NCBI RefSeq assembly: GCF_900176485.1
Contig: NZ_FWYD01000001.1
Coordinates: 372,001-436,000 of the forward strand
Length of the DNA: 64,000 nucleotides
Source: Primorskyibacter flagellatus
GTDB lineage: Bacteria > Pseudomonadota > Alphaproteobacteria > Rhodobacterales > Rhodobacteraceae
Direction: 5' to 3'
Positions 18,668 through 30,581 of this stretch are shown one piece after another. Below the pieces are notes generated by a model. That model was given only the letters and a program-made list of their open reading frames with translations, had not been told where the DNA came from and searched no databases. Positions within the stretch are counted from its first letter, which is position 1. Every line of letters begins with the position of its first letter. Both the position numbers and the translations under genes were made by a program.

Positions 18668-19933
18668 TCAGTCGCGCAAAGTGCCATCGCCCGTCACGAT
18701 ATACTTGAAGCTTGTCAATTGCTCTGCGCCCACCGGACCGCGTGCATGCATCTTGCCGGTGGCGATACCGATCTCGGCACCCATGCCGAACTCTCCCCCG
18801 TCGGCGAACTGGGTTGAAGCATTGCGCATCAGAATGGCGCTGTCCAACCGCTCGAAAAACCGCTCCGCGGCGGCGTCATCCTCGGTGATGATGCAATCGG
18901 TGTGGTTGGAGCCATACTGCCGGATATGGGCAATCGCTGCATCAATATCCGGTACGACCCGCGCAGCAATATCCATATCCAGATACTCGCGCCCCCAATC
19001 GTCGGTCGAGGCCGCCTGCGTGCCTTCGATGGTCTGAAGCGTCTCATCCGCATGCACGCGAACGCCTGCGTCGATCAAGGCGCGAATGACGCCCTGGCCC
19101 ACCGTGTCCAAAGCCTCTTGATGGATCAGCACACATTCGGCGGCACCACAAATTCCGGTGCGCCGCGTCTTGGCGTTCAGGACAATGTTCAGCGTCTTGA
19201 CCGGATCGGCGTCCTTGTCGATGAAAATATGCACAATGCCTTCAAGATGGGCGAAAACCGGCACGCGTGCCTCGCGCTGAACCAAGCCGACAAGGCCCTT
19301 GCCTCCACGCGGCACGATCACGTCGATCGTGTCTGTCATCGTCAACATTTCGCTCACGGCGGCACGGTCGCGGGTGGGCACAAGCTGGATCGCATCTTCG
19401 GGCAGACCCGCTATGCGCAAACCTTCGACCAGACAGGCATGGATCGCCTGCGAGGAATGAAAGCTTTCGGAACCGCCGCGCAGGATCACCGCATTACCGG
19501 CCTTGAGGCACAGCGCCCCGGCATCCGCCGTCACGTTGGGGCGGGATTCGTAGATCACGCCGACGACGCCCAGCGGTGTGCGGATGCGCTTGATATGCAG
19601 GCCTGAGGGCTGGTCCCATTCGGTCATCACCGCGCCCACCGGATCATCCTGCCCCGCCACGGCGCGCAATCCGTCGCAAATTCCCTTGATACGCTCGTCG
19701 GTTAGCGAAAGCCGGTCCATCATCGCATCGGTCAGACCCTTTTCGCGGCCGAATTCCAGATCCTTGGCATTCGCGGCGACGATGTCGGCCCGCGCGGACC
19801 ACACGGCATCGGCGGCAGCCTCAAGCGCTCGAGCTTTGGCCGACGGGTCGGCATAGGCCAACTTTGCGGCGGCCGCTTTGGCACGTTCACCAATCTCGGC
19901 CATGACGGCGGGAATGTTATCGAGGTCTTTCAT
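18668..19933 (-). CDS. proA: Gamma-glutamyl phosphate reductase
   Basis: 421 residues, full length. The catalytic cysteine is in [10 protein letters not shown], and the NADPH/substrate region is [18 protein letters not shown], typical of ProA within the aldehyde dehydrogenase superfamily. It reduces gamma-glutamyl phosphate to glutamate semialdehyde, the second step of proline synthesis. It follows proB by 62 bp in the order obgE-proB-proA. Confidence 0.97.
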   Translation of the reverse strand: MKDLDNIPAVMAEIGERAKAAAAKLAYADPSAKARALEAAADAVWSARADIVAANAKDLEFGREKGLTDAMMDRLSLTDERIKGICDGLRAVAGQDDPVGAVMTEWDQPSGLHIKRIRTPLGVVGVIYESRPNVTADAGALCLKAGNAVILRGGSESFHSSQAIHACLVEGLRIAGLPEDAIQLVPTRDRAAVSEMLTMTDTIDVIVPRGGKGLVGLVQREARVPVFAHLEGIVHIFIDKDADPVKTLNIVLNAKTRRTGICGAAECVLIHQEALDTVGQGVIRALIDAGVRVHADETLQTIEGTQAASTDDWGREYLDMDIAARVVPDIDAAIAHIRQYGSNHTDCIITEDDAAAERFFERLDSAILMRNASTQFADGGEFGMGAEIGIATGKMHARGPVGAEQLTSFKYIVTGDGTLRD

Positions 19934-19995
19934 GGGTCAACCTTTCGCATGGGGCCGGGCGGAAACGGCCGCGGACAGTATAACAGACGACGCGC

Positions 19996-22151
<2,156 letters not shown>

Positions 22152-22230
22152 TCAGGCGTTACTGTGTCTGGCGTCAAGGCTCAAGCCCCGAGGTGGTCTG
22201 CGGCGCTTGACCCAGCGCCGCAAAAGCGGC

Positions 22231-22776
22231 CTAGCCGCGCAGTTTCTTGATGTAGGTCCAGGTCGGAACCGTGGCGTTGCGCGCGACACAGAAAACTTCT
22301 GCGTCACCAATATATTCAAAGCCGCAATTGGTCAGCACCCGCGCCGACGCCGGATTGTCCTGAAACACGCTTGCGAACATCGTCTCATTCTCCAGCGGAT
22401 TCGCTGCGACCAAGGTCTCTACCGCCTCGGACGCATGGCCGGTGTTCCAGTAGGCAGGCGCAATCCAATAGCCGACTTCGGATTGGTTGCGGTCCATCTT
22501 CTCAAGCGAGATGATCCCCATCACTTCCGGCCCCTGGATTTTCGTCCCGTCGATCACCCAGACGTCCTCATCACGCACCGGTGCCTGTGCCCGTTCGATG
22601 AAAGCCTCAACAGTGCCCGGCGGCAATGGATGCGGGATAGAGGCGGTCATCTGCGCGACGCGTTCGTCGCCTGCATGCAGTTCGATCAGGCCAATATCGC
22701 TTTTGCGCAACGGGCGCAGGTCAAAGCGGTGGGCTTGAACAACCGCTTGCGGGTTGATCTTCTGGTCAAGGCTCAT
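22231..22776 (-). CDS. GNAT family N-acetyltransferase (RimJ/RimL-like)
   Basis: 181 residues from the ATG at 22776 with GGAGGA upstream. It has the shape of the acetyltransferase_3 group: HRFDLRPLRKSDIGLIELH at the start, VMGIISLEK, GYWIAPAYWNTGHASEA (the acetyl-CoA loop in a variant form) and NPASARVLTNCGFEYIGD near the end. Such enzymes acetylate protein N termini, aminoglycosides or small metabolites; the substrate cannot be told. It lies between obgE and rpmA, where many alphaproteobacteria carry one or two such genes. Confidence 0.88.
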   Translation of the reverse strand: MSLDQKINPQAVVQAHRFDLRPLRKSDIGLIELHAGDERVAQMTASIPHPLPPGTVEAFIERAQAPVRDEDVWVIDGTKIQGPEVMGIISLEKMDRNQSEVGYWIAPAYWNTGHASEAVETLVAANPLENETMFASVFQDNPASARVLTNCGFEYIGDAEVFCVARNATVPTWTYIKKLRG

Positions 22777-23013
22777 CGGGTTCCTCCCTAAAAGAGCGTA
22801 TGGCTGTTGCCGCATATAACGGACACAGGATTATGGTTGCCCGGCGCACTACGGCCGCCGTCGATGGGCTTGTCGCGCCACGTTCCAGACATTTCAGCCG
22901 GATGAGAAAACCTGCGTAACCTATCCTGATAGATGGCGATTGGCGCTTTGGCTTGCAAGACGTGCCTCCGCAGATCGCTTGATCTGCCACGTCCGCCAAA
23001 GTTATGAAATAAG

Positions 23014-23043
23014 AAAAAGGGACCGGCCCCGAAGCCGATCCCC
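23014..23043 (-). terminator. Intrinsic terminator downstream of rpmA
   Basis: Read on the minus strand, GGGATCGG pairs with CCGGTCCC (one G-T pair) around a C-rich loop, followed by TTTTTC. It begins about 30 bp after the rpmA stop. Confidence 0.75.
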
Positions 23044-23070
23044 CAAATTGTATCTCACCAATGGGTCGGC

Positions 23071-23340
23071 TTATTCAGCGGCCTCCGCCACTGGCAGAAC
23101 CGAAATAAAGGTGCGGCCCTTGAGGCCCTTGTGGAACGTCACCTTGCCTTCTTCGGTGGCAAAGATCGTGTGGTCGCGGCCAAGGCCGACGCCCTCACCC
23201 GGCCACCACTTCGTGCCGCGCTGGCGGCAGATGATGTTTCCGGGGATTGCATGCTGCCCACCGTAGAGCTTTACGCCCAGACGGCGGCCGGCAGAGTCGC
23301 GACCGTTGCGGGAGGAACCGCCTGCTTTTTTATGTGCCAT
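23071..23340 (-). CDS. rpmA: 50S ribosomal protein L27
   Basis: 89 residues. It starts [20 protein letters not shown], the standard L27 N terminus that reaches the peptidyl-transferase centre, and continues [19 protein letters not shown]. Encoded 13 bp after rplU, the usual L21-L27 pair. Confidence 0.98.
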   Translation of the reverse strand: MAHKKAGGSSRNGRDSAGRRLGVKLYGGQHAIPGNIICRQRGTKWWPGEGVGLGRDHTIFATEEGKVTFHKGLKGRTFISVLPVAEAAE

Positions 23341-23353
23341 CTTTCAGCTCTCC

Positions 23354-23983
23354 TTACTTCGATGCCAGATCTTTGGCCTGAGCGATCCAGCCTTCACGCT
23401 CGATCCGGCCCTTGAACGACAGTTTCTCGTCCATCTCGGTGACGTCCGCTTCGGTCCAGGCTGCGATTTGGGCGAATGTTGTCACGCCGTTTTCATGCAG
23501 TCTTTTTTCCAGCGCGGGGCCGACGCCCGACAGTTTTTTCAGGTCATCACCGCCAGCGGCTGCGGCTTTCGGCGCGGCTTTCTTAGCGGCAGCCTTTTTC
23601 GGTGTGGCAACGGGCACGCCTGCGACTGAACCGGCACCTACGGCGGCCTTCACACCGGATGCATCCGCGCCAGAGGCAAGAATGTCGGTAATCCGCAGCA
23701 GCGTCAGTTGCTGACGGTGGCCCTTGGTGCGCTTGGAGCTGTGCTTCCGGCGGCGCTTGACGAAGTTGATGACCTTGTCACCCTTGATCTGGTCGATCAC
23801 GTCGGCCTGCACGGCAGCATCGGCCACCAGAGGTGAACCGACAACGGGGCTGTCGCCACCAACCATCAGAATCTCGTTGAACTGGATCTTGTCTCCAGCA
23901 TCGGCAGCCAGCTTTTCCACCCGAAGCACATCGCCCGACTGTACTTTGTATTGCTTGCCGCCGGTTTTCAGAACCGCGAACAT
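23354..23983 (-). CDS. rplU: 50S ribosomal protein L21 with C-terminal helix-hairpin-helix extension
   Basis: 209 residues, about twice the usual L21 length. Residues 1-100 are a normal L21 ([34 protein letters not shown]). After it comes an Ala/Lys-rich linker (about 128-148) and a domain [19 protein letters not shown]...[10 protein letters not shown] that resembles a helix-hairpin-helix unit, as in some DNA-binding and NADH dehydrogenase-associated proteins. Extended L21 proteins occur in several alphaproteobacteria; the role of the extension is not known to me. First gene of rplU-rpmA. Confidence 0.96.
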   Translation of the reverse strand: MFAVLKTGGKQYKVQSGDVLRVEKLAADAGDKIQFNEILMVGGDSPVVGSPLVADAAVQADVIDQIKGDKVINFVKRRRKHSSKRTKGHRQQLTLLRITDILASGADASGVKAAVGAGSVAGVPVATPKKAAAKKAAPKAAAAGGDDLKKLSGVGPALEKRLHENGVTTFAQIAAWTEADVTEMDEKLSFKGRIEREGWIAQAKDLASK

Positions 23984-24198
23984 TTCGGTCTTCCTTGTCT
24001 CTTCCGCGTCCTGTGGCCCCGGCCCTGCCGGTGTTCATGGGCCTGCGCCCGCCTCGAACTGCGTGCCCCTTTGCGGGACAACGTTAATAAAAACACGACA
24101 GCGGAGCCAAAAGCCCCGCCGAACATGTCGGGCGCTTATCGTGAACCGCCCCCCGATTGTCAAGCTTTCAAACTGGCTTTCTGACGGATGTCCCGGGC

Positions 24199-25017
24199 CT
24201 ACAGGTCCTGACCCTGCATCTGGCGCGCGGCAGCCAGTCCAAGTGCATATGAAATATCACCGTACATATCGTCAAACCCGGCAAACAGCGCCCGGTTCAT
24301 GGCCGCCCCAGCCTCGGTTCGCGATAACGCGGTATAATCCTCGATGACCTCCGGCTCCAGCGGGCCGTACGCCATCAAAAGATACCCGTAAAGCCATTCG
24401 CGCGTATCAACGCGGGTTTCTTCCTCCTGTGCCCAGACATCCGAAACAATCTCGTCTTCGGACATGCCGACCGCGCCGCCCTCGGCCAACCCACGATAGA
24501 ACTGATAGCTGGAATTCAACGCGCCGACGACATTGGCCTCGATCAGATCGTTGACCTCGACAAATTCGTCGAGCAACCGCAGGCGATCATCGTCACTGCC
24601 ATCAAGATTACGAAACGCGGCGCGGGCCTGCTCTTCGACATCCTCATCGACCAGGGCCCGCCTGGCACTGATTTCCAGCCTGACGATGCGCTGGCCTTGT
24701 GTGGTGCGAAAAAACGCAAGCAGCGGATCCAGATCGGTATCCGCCAACGCTTCACGGAACCCTTCGCGGACCGAGGCTTCCATCTTTTCGACTGAATAGA
24801 TCCGCTGAACCGTTGCGTTCCAGCTTGGGCTTGGACCGCCGGGGATCAAATCCTCGGCCAGTTCCGCACCATAAGCAACCCCCTCGTCCTGCATCACCGC
24901 GATCACCTCGGGGATACCAAGCGCATCCAGCAACGCGTCTGCCTGGCTGCTCGCGGCAGGCAGTGCCAGGAATATAAAAGGCAGTGCCAGAATTTGACGA
25001 AGAAACATGATGGGCAT
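24199..25017 (-). CDS. Exported hypothetical protein (DUF2059-like)
   Basis: 272 residues with a signal peptide (FLRQILALPFIFLALPAASS, cleavage near residue 25). The body is helical and acidic. A segment around residues 95-120 (LLAFFRTTQGQRIVRLEISA) resembles DUF2059, a periplasmic domain of unknown function, and a second similar segment may lie in the C-terminal half. Two in-frame ATGs (25017, 25008) are possible starts. It stands alone, downstream of nothing on its strand. Confidence 0.7.
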   Translation of the reverse strand: MPIMFLRQILALPFIFLALPAASSQADALLDALGIPEVIAVMQDEGVAYGAELAEDLIPGGPSPSWNATVQRIYSVEKMEASVREGFREALADTDLDPLLAFFRTTQGQRIVRLEISARRALVDEDVEEQARAAFRNLDGSDDDRLRLLDEFVEVNDLIEANVVGALNSSYQFYRGLAEGGAVGMSEDEIVSDVWAQEEETRVDTREWLYGYLLMAYGPLEPEVIEDYTALSRTEAGAAMNRALFAGFDDMYGDISYALGLAAARQMQGQDL

Positions 25018-25317
25018 CCATTGTAGCGGTTCAGAACGTCAATTAGTCCCTTGACGCGCGATTTCCAAGCCGTGCCGCATCGCCGACGAGGACTGCGGCA
25101 GTTACACTGTTCGATTTACCGGCTGCACAATTGGTGGTCGTCGGTTGGAAAATCGTATTGCCGCGCGTCACGGTCTTCCGGTTTTGCATGCTGCGCCCGA
25201 CCGATGGGCCTGATCCCGAACACAGATGCCGACAAAGATTTCATGCCTCAATCAGTGACTTTTGCGGTTGCACCCCACCGCCAGAGCCGCTAAATGCCAC
25301 CTCCACCAGACCCCCGC
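25018..25317. other. Intergenic stretch before tRNA-Ser, no feature recognised
   Basis: 300 bp between the divergent DUF2059-like gene and the tRNA. No convincing coding frame or clear palindrome was seen; promoters for both sides are expected here. Confidence 0.5.
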
Positions 25318-25407
25318 GGAGAGGTGCCGGAGTGGTCGAACGGGGCGGTCTCGAAAACCGTTGAGGGTGCAAGCCTTCCCAGGGTTCGAATCCCTGTCTC
25401 TCCGCCA
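25318..25407 (+). tRNA. tRNA-Ser (anticodon CGA)
   Basis: A 90-base cloverleaf. The acceptor arm GGAGAGG pairs with TCTCTCC (one G-T pair), then G and an encoded CCA. The anticodon stem GCGGT/ACCGT holds the loop CTCGAAA with anticodon CGA at 25352-25354. A long variable arm typical of serine tRNAs follows, and the T arm is AGGGTTCGAATCCCT. It reads UCG codons. tRNA-Ser genes are frequent integration sites, and the accessory region begins directly after this one. Confidence 0.96.
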
Positions 25408-25409
25408 TA

Positions 25410-25425
25410 AAACCTGCATAGGTTT
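25410..25425 (+). terminator. Small hairpin after tRNA-Ser
   Basis: AAACCT-GCAT-AGGTTT is a perfect 6 bp stem directly behind the tRNA, followed by CGGATTTTA. It is a weak candidate terminator. Confidence 0.35.
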
Positions 25426-25639
25426 CGGATTTTACTTTCCCAATACAGCGTCTTAGTAAAGCGCAGGCACACCTGAATGCGTCAGGTTGCTAGACAATTT
25501 GCTACACGATTCTTCTCGTTCACAGTGCGGCGTGCTGACATCTTCAGCAGCAGAAGGGTCTCCAGCGCGCCTGAAGCGGGGTGTCTAAGCCCGCGCATCT
25601 CAGGGGAAGATTGTGAATAGAGTGACCGGCGCAACTCGT

Positions 25640-25960
25640 TCAGGGCGTCTTGGGCGCGCAGCAGTCATGCACGGTTTGCAGGGCGTCGACCTGCGCCCGG
25701 CTCAGCGTGATGATACCGTCGCGGATCGCGGGCCAGGGGAAAGCGCGTTCCTCCAAGCGCTTGCAGGCCGTCACAAGTTCGCTTCCGTCCCGGAACAGGA
25801 TCGTCATCCGATCGGCGCGCTTCGCCCGAAAGACGCAGCCCATGCCGGTGAACGGATCTACCTCCAATTCCGACGGGATCAGGGCGACGAGACCGTCATG
25901 ACCCTTCCGCAAGTCTACGGGCTTCGTCGCCACCGAGATCCTGACGCCCTGCGAGGACAT
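25640..25960 (-). pseudogene. IS66-family TnpB (orf2) remnant
   Basis: From an ATG at 25960, 106 residues match the IS66 'ORF2/TnpB' accessory protein: VRISVATKPVDLRKGHDGL, GCVFRAKRADRMTILF and KRLEERAFPWPAI. The frame is open but slightly short, and the last residues (HDCCAPKTP) do not fit the usual ending. The partner genes tnpA (upstream) and the large tnpC transposase (downstream) are absent, so this is a left-over of an IS66 element. It sits 230 bp from tRNA-Ser, at the edge of the accessory region. Confidence 0.8.
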
Positions 25961-26240
25961 CAGCCACAACGTGGGGCGGGGCCACCGCTTACAATACAAT
26001 TGAAATTTTGGGCAGGCTGCATTCGTGTTCGCCAACGCACCCTCGTCAGGTATCGGTACGGTCCGTCCTGCATGCATGCATTGAATTTCAAAGGCTTAAA
26101 ACCGATCCTTCTTATCAAGAAACCTCGGCATCCGGGAGGACGCAACACCGGGAACTTCGTCTTCAATCTTGGCCATCAGAATTCGGCATTGACCAACGGC
26201 GGTCTTCAGAACCAGGCACTTGCGAAGAAATTCAACTCGG

Positions 26241-28151
26241 CTACGCTTCCATGCCGCTGACCACATGTATGGTTGAGGACGGGATGGCGAACCCGGTTCC
26301 GTTGGTTTCGACCACTTCGCGGATCTCATAGAGCAGTTCTTCTTGAAGGGCGGTGAATTCGTCCATGCTTTCGGCGGCGAGATTTGCGTAGATATCGATC
26401 AGGATGGCGAACTCGCCGTATTCCACCAGCCGCACCCGCAACGGGCTTTCGGGCACCCGGTCATGTGCCGCCAGATAATCGCGCACCCCGGCGATGATTT
26501 CTTTTACTGTATCGGACGGTGTGTCGTAGCGAAGGCGGATCTGGTGGCGGAACATGAACGCGCCGCGCTTGCTGTAATTGACGATCTTGCGCTTCGACAA
26601 GTCAGCGTTGGCAACGGTGATAAGGGTTTGATCCAGCGCGCGAATTCGGGTGGAGCGGATGCCGATTTCCTCCACGGTGCCGGCCAGGTCGTCAAACGCG
26701 CAATATTCCCCGACCCGAACGATCCCGTCAGCATAGAGGATCAGACCGCCGATGAAATTTTCAAGCGTTGGCTGCGCGGCCAGGGCGATGGCCAGACCAC
26801 CAACGCCCAGACCGGCGATCACACCATAGATCGGGATGCCGATCTGGGTTGCACCGTATCCCAGAACCAGCAACGCGATCCCGAAGGAAAGCGCCCTGAA
26901 GCCGGTTTGAAGCAGGCTGGAGTCAAAGCTGGTCGGGCTTTCGGTGGTTTGCACGGTCCAGATGTAGATGAGTTGCAAGACCTGGTAGCTCAGCCAGGCG
27001 GCCGCGATCCAAACGATCAGGCTGCCGACGGTAGTGATGAAGAACAACAGCGCACCGGTGATGTTCAACTGATCGTTACAGACATGAACGGCGAGGTTCA
27101 CGGCCAGGATCAGCAGCACCGGGTGGGCAATGCGCCGCAACTGTCTGCGACCACGGCCCTGCGGGATGGGGCGGCGCGCGTTCCAACGCAGATAGACGAT
27201 GATCGCTGACAGGAGCACCACGACCGTCAGGATCATCCCGATCCATTGCCAGACGGTTTGACGACCGATCTGCCGCATCAGCCAGTCCGGGCCGTCGAGG
27301 ATAAGCTGGTTCCAACGCGGGGCGATCAGCGTGCCGGGCGTGTAGATGTAGTAGCGGTAGGTGTCCTCGGTCATTTCCGAGATCACCGGCAGCGTTTTCA
27401 GCGTATCGTAATCGTCGGGTATGCGGTCTACGGTTGCGGTGGTGAACAGGTATTCCCCACGCCGTGGACCATCCGCCTGCCGCTCGATCGTCAAGCTTGT
27501 GCCGGGAAGAATCCACTTGTCCCGCGTGGTCCCGTTCTCGCCCGTTTCCGCAGCGCCTGCGCCAACCCCGGGGATTTCGACCAGCTCGGGCAAGTGGATG
27601 CGGCTCAGGATCTCTTGCAACTGCAACACAAGCTCGATGACGGATTGTTCACGGTTGGAGGCGGAAATCTGGGAAAGGTCGAGCGTCTGTGCGGCTTTCT
27701 CGAACAATGCCCGGACCTTGGCGACGTTTTCCTCCTCCTCCGGGCTCATCCACAGGCTGTGCCGCGCCAGATAGCGGTCACGGGTGGCGAACCAAAGCTC
27801 GTTGGCCTCGGCCATGATCACGAGGAAGCTGCTCAGCGTCGCCCTTGGGCTGCGCGTATCGGGCGGTGAAATGGGGTTATGGACAATGCTGTCGAGTCTG
27901 CTGCGCAGAGCCTGGCTCTGCTCCGACCGGTCATGGATCATCCGGACAAGACTCGACCATGTGGTGGTGGCATTTTCTTCACCGGACGCGGCCATGACGG
28001 GAGGATCGCCCGAACCGGCGCTCTGTGCGTGCGCGATGACGGGAGCCTGCATGCAGGTCAGCAACAGGATGACAGCAAGCGCGGAAAACAGGTGCGTCCG
28101 GCGGGACCATAGCGCCGACATCATTCGCCAGCCTGCAAAAACACATTTCAT
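26241..28151 (-). CDS. MscS-family mechanosensitive channel with large N-terminal periplasmic domain
   Basis: 636 residues. A signal or first membrane segment is at about 20-43, then a long, mainly helical periplasmic part to about residue 300. Several membrane segments follow (about 300-320, 345-365, 370-395, 425-450). The MscS pore/beta region is ATQIGIPIYGVIAGLGVGGLAIALAAQ-like (about 450-480, glycine/alanine packing), then NFIGGLILYADGIVRVG and a cytoplasmic C-terminal domain. Such channels open on membrane tension to release solutes in hypo-osmotic shock. Transcribed alone, convergent with the IS66 remnant. Confidence 0.92.
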   Translation of the reverse strand: MKCVFAGWRMMSALWSRRTHLFSALAVILLLTCMQAPVIAHAQSAGSGDPPVMAASGEENATTTWSSLVRMIHDRSEQSQALRSRLDSIVHNPISPPDTRSPRATLSSFLVIMAEANELWFATRDRYLARHSLWMSPEEEENVAKVRALFEKAAQTLDLSQISASNREQSVIELVLQLQEILSRIHLPELVEIPGVGAGAAETGENGTTRDKWILPGTSLTIERQADGPRRGEYLFTTATVDRIPDDYDTLKTLPVISEMTEDTYRYYIYTPGTLIAPRWNQLILDGPDWLMRQIGRQTVWQWIGMILTVVVLLSAIIVYLRWNARRPIPQGRGRRQLRRIAHPVLLILAVNLAVHVCNDQLNITGALLFFITTVGSLIVWIAAAWLSYQVLQLIYIWTVQTTESPTSFDSSLLQTGFRALSFGIALLVLGYGATQIGIPIYGVIAGLGVGGLAIALAAQPTLENFIGGLILYADGIVRVGEYCAFDDLAGTVEEIGIRSTRIRALDQTLITVANADLSKRKIVNYSKRGAFMFRHQIRLRYDTPSDTVKEIIAGVRDYLAAHDRVPESPLRVRLVEYGEFAILIDIYANLAAESMDEFTALQEELLYEIREVVETNGTGFAIPSSTIHVVSGMEA

Positions 28152-28611
28152 CCTTGGTCCTCGTTTACTTGGAATGACCCGTTTTGCCGCAGGATATAAG
28201 CCCTGTCGTCATTCCCGTTGATAGGTCGCGATCCGATTGACAAAGAGACTGAGCCTTACACTTTGTTGCAGGGATCGAACAGAGCGTTGCACTGGTCATT
28301 GCCGGTTTGACACGAACCGCGCAGACCAGGCGTCGACACTGAACCGACCTTCGATGGACCGGCAGAAATTCACTGTCACATGGGGCTGCCGAACGCCTGA
28401 GAATGACGCATCCGGTCAAAAACAGCCACATTGTTCTATTTTCGTGACAAGTGAAGTCGAGATTTGCGTCAGCTACACGCTCTTACAGTGGCGCTTCTTT
28501 TGCATATCATGATCACGGCAAGCGTCGCGCTAAATGGAGCCGGCAAAACAGTCCGTAGCCCCAACGAATACCGCGACTTCGACGGAAATAGCCAAGAACG
28601 AAGGAATATCC
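28152..28611. other. Intergenic stretch between divergent mscS-like and ltrA genes
   Basis: 460 bp without a convincing coding frame. Short open frames here show no family resemblance. It must hold the promoters of both divergent genes. Confidence 0.5.
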
Positions 28612-29787
28612 ATGCTTTCATCCCTTCTGACCCGGTTGGCTCCGGCCGAGGCGCTGCGGACGCGTGCGGGCGGCCATGTCCGGGTCACAAATCTGGAGCT
28701 GTTCTTCGACCTGGTCTATGTCTTCTCGATCATCCAGCTGTCGCATTTCCTGCTGGAGCATCAGACATGGACCGGCGCGCTTCAGGCCGCAACGATCTTT
28801 GCCGCCGTTTGGTGGGCATGGAATTACACCGCCTGGGCCACGAACTGGATTGATCCCGATCATACCGCCGGACGGTTTCTGATGATCGCGCTGATGGGCT
28901 GCGCGATCCTGATGGCCATCGCCATTCCTCATGCCTTCGACGGGCGGGCGGGTCTGTTTGTGGGTGCCTACGTCATCATGGCATTGGTTCGCGCGGGCTA
29001 TATGGCGGCTATCTTTCGGGGCCAACAGATGGGGAAGAACTATGCCCAACTGAGCGCATGGAGCGCGTTGTCCGGTCTGTTCTGGGTTGCCGGTGCGTTG
29101 GTCCCTGCCCTGCGACTGGAGCTTTGGATCGTTGCGATGCTGATCGACTACGGCGCACCCTATGTCGGGTTCTGGCTGCCGCGCGTCGGGGCGACGCCGA
29201 TGGAAAGCTGGCCTCTGGCCGGGTTGCATCTGTTGGAACGCAACCAGCAGGTTTTCATCATCTCGCTTGGGGAATCCATTCTTCTGCTGGGCGGGACGCT
29301 TGTCGGTGCGGCGCTGTTGGGGTCGACCCTGCTTGCTGCCGCTCTCGGCTTTGGCATCATCGTGACGCTGTGGTGGCTTTATTTCGTGCATACGACGAAC
29401 ACGGGCGAACACGCCTTCGAACGCGGCGGTGATCACACGAAACTCGCCCGCAGCGGTCTTGCCTATGCGCACGGCATCATGGTGGCAGGGGCCATCGTCG
29501 TCGCTGTCGCAATCGAGGAGATCATCGCGCATCCATCCGACCCCGCGCACCTGCCCACGATCCTTGTCGCGGTCTTCGGTCCCGCAATCTATCTGGCGGG
29601 CAGCGCGCTTTTCTATCGCACGATGGCGGAACGTATCCCGCTTGCCTATCTCGGTGGCTTAGCGGCGCTCATCATCGTTGGTTGGGTGGTCCACACATCC
29701 CACGCCTCGGGCCTTGTTCTGGGCGCGGGTGTGCTGGCCGTCATGATCGGACTGACAATCATGGCCGCACGCGAACCCCGTCCGTGA
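28612..29787 (+). CDS. Low temperature requirement A (LtrA) family membrane protein
   Basis: 391 residues from the ATG at 28612 (AGGA upstream). The family N-terminal motif is HVRVTNLELFFDLVYVFSI, followed by about ten membrane segments. A middle motif HLLERNQQVFIISLGESIL is also diagnostic. LtrA was named after a Listeria cold-growth mutant; its transport or enzymatic role is unknown. The stop overlaps a GTG start of the following channel-like gene by 4 bp, so the two would be co-translated. Confidence 0.9.
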   Translation: MLSSLLTRLAPAEALRTRAGGHVRVTNLELFFDLVYVFSIIQLSHFLLEHQTWTGALQAATIFAAVWWAWNYTAWATNWIDPDHTAGRFLMIALMGCAILMAIAIPHAFDGRAGLFVGAYVIMALVRAGYMAAIFRGQQMGKNYAQLSAWSALSGLFWVAGALVPALRLELWIVAMLIDYGAPYVGFWLPRVGATPMESWPLAGLHLLERNQQVFIISLGESILLLGGTLVGAALLGSTLLAAALGFGIIVTLWWLYFVHTTNTGEHAFERGGDHTKLARSGLAYAHGIMVAGAIVVAVAIEEIIAHPSDPAHLPTILVAVFGPAIYLAGSALFYRTMAERIPLAYLGGLAALIIVGWVVHTSHASGLVLGAGVLAVMIGLTIMAAREPRP

Positions 29788-30457
29788 GACGAATTGGAAA
29801 CCACCCCACGCGCCAGTTCTCGGAAGTCGCAAAGACCGGCGCGCTGCTTGCAGCCATCGTGTTGCACAACCTGATCTATCCGCTGTCGACCGGCGGCGGG
29901 GTCGGTCCGCTGATTTTCTATGCCGTCTATGCCTCGATCTTCGTCGCCGGAACATGGGCTTTGACCGCTGATGCCCGCTGGCGGGTCGCGGCGCTCGGCT
30001 CCGGCGTGGCCGTCTTTGCCGCCGGGGTGGTCAATTCCTATGCCGGGTCAGGCGGTGTGGCCCTTGCCGTCTATCTGACCTCCATTGCGTATCACGCCGT
30101 CATGATTGTCGTGCTCGTGCGCTATACCTTTACCGCGCGCACCGTGATGACCGAGGTGATCCTCGCCGCGACATCGCTTACCTTGTGCTGGGGTCGATAT
30201 TCGCCGCCGTGTTCGGGCTGGTCCTGTGGCTGGAGCCGGGCGCTTTCATCGCCTCGTCCGGGGCCGAGGTGCAATGGCAGCAGCTTCTCTACTACAGCTA
30301 CGTCACGCTGACGACGCTGGGATATGGCGACATCGTGCCCGTCGGCTTTTACGCGCAGGCATTTGCCGCCTTCGAAGCGATCATCGGCACGCTTTATACC
30401 GTCATCCTGCTGTCGCGCCTGGTCGGACTGCACGCCTCATCGCAGCAGGTCACCTGA
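29784..30457 (+). pseudogene. K+ channel-like membrane protein, frameshifted
   Basis: Starting from a GTG that overlaps the ltrA stop (GTGA), one frame encodes about 131 residues with four hydrophobic segments, up to near 30176. Continuation in a second frame from 30179 gives YLVLGSIFAAVFGLVLWLEP and the two-segment channel end with the potassium filter TLTTLGYGDIVP. Joined, they make about 224 residues of a six-segment-like ion channel (Ion_trans_2). One missing base near 30177 separates the frames. Either the gene is broken or the assembly has an error here. Confidence 0.85.
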
Positions 30458-30581
30458 CGGGGCCGCAGGACGATTTCATCGAACGACACCTGCTTTGGAA
30501 AGGCAGGCCAAAACGGGGTCTCGCGGTGCCATTCGCCCCTGACCCCTTCTATATCTCGTAACCCTCAGAAAGGACGTTTCC

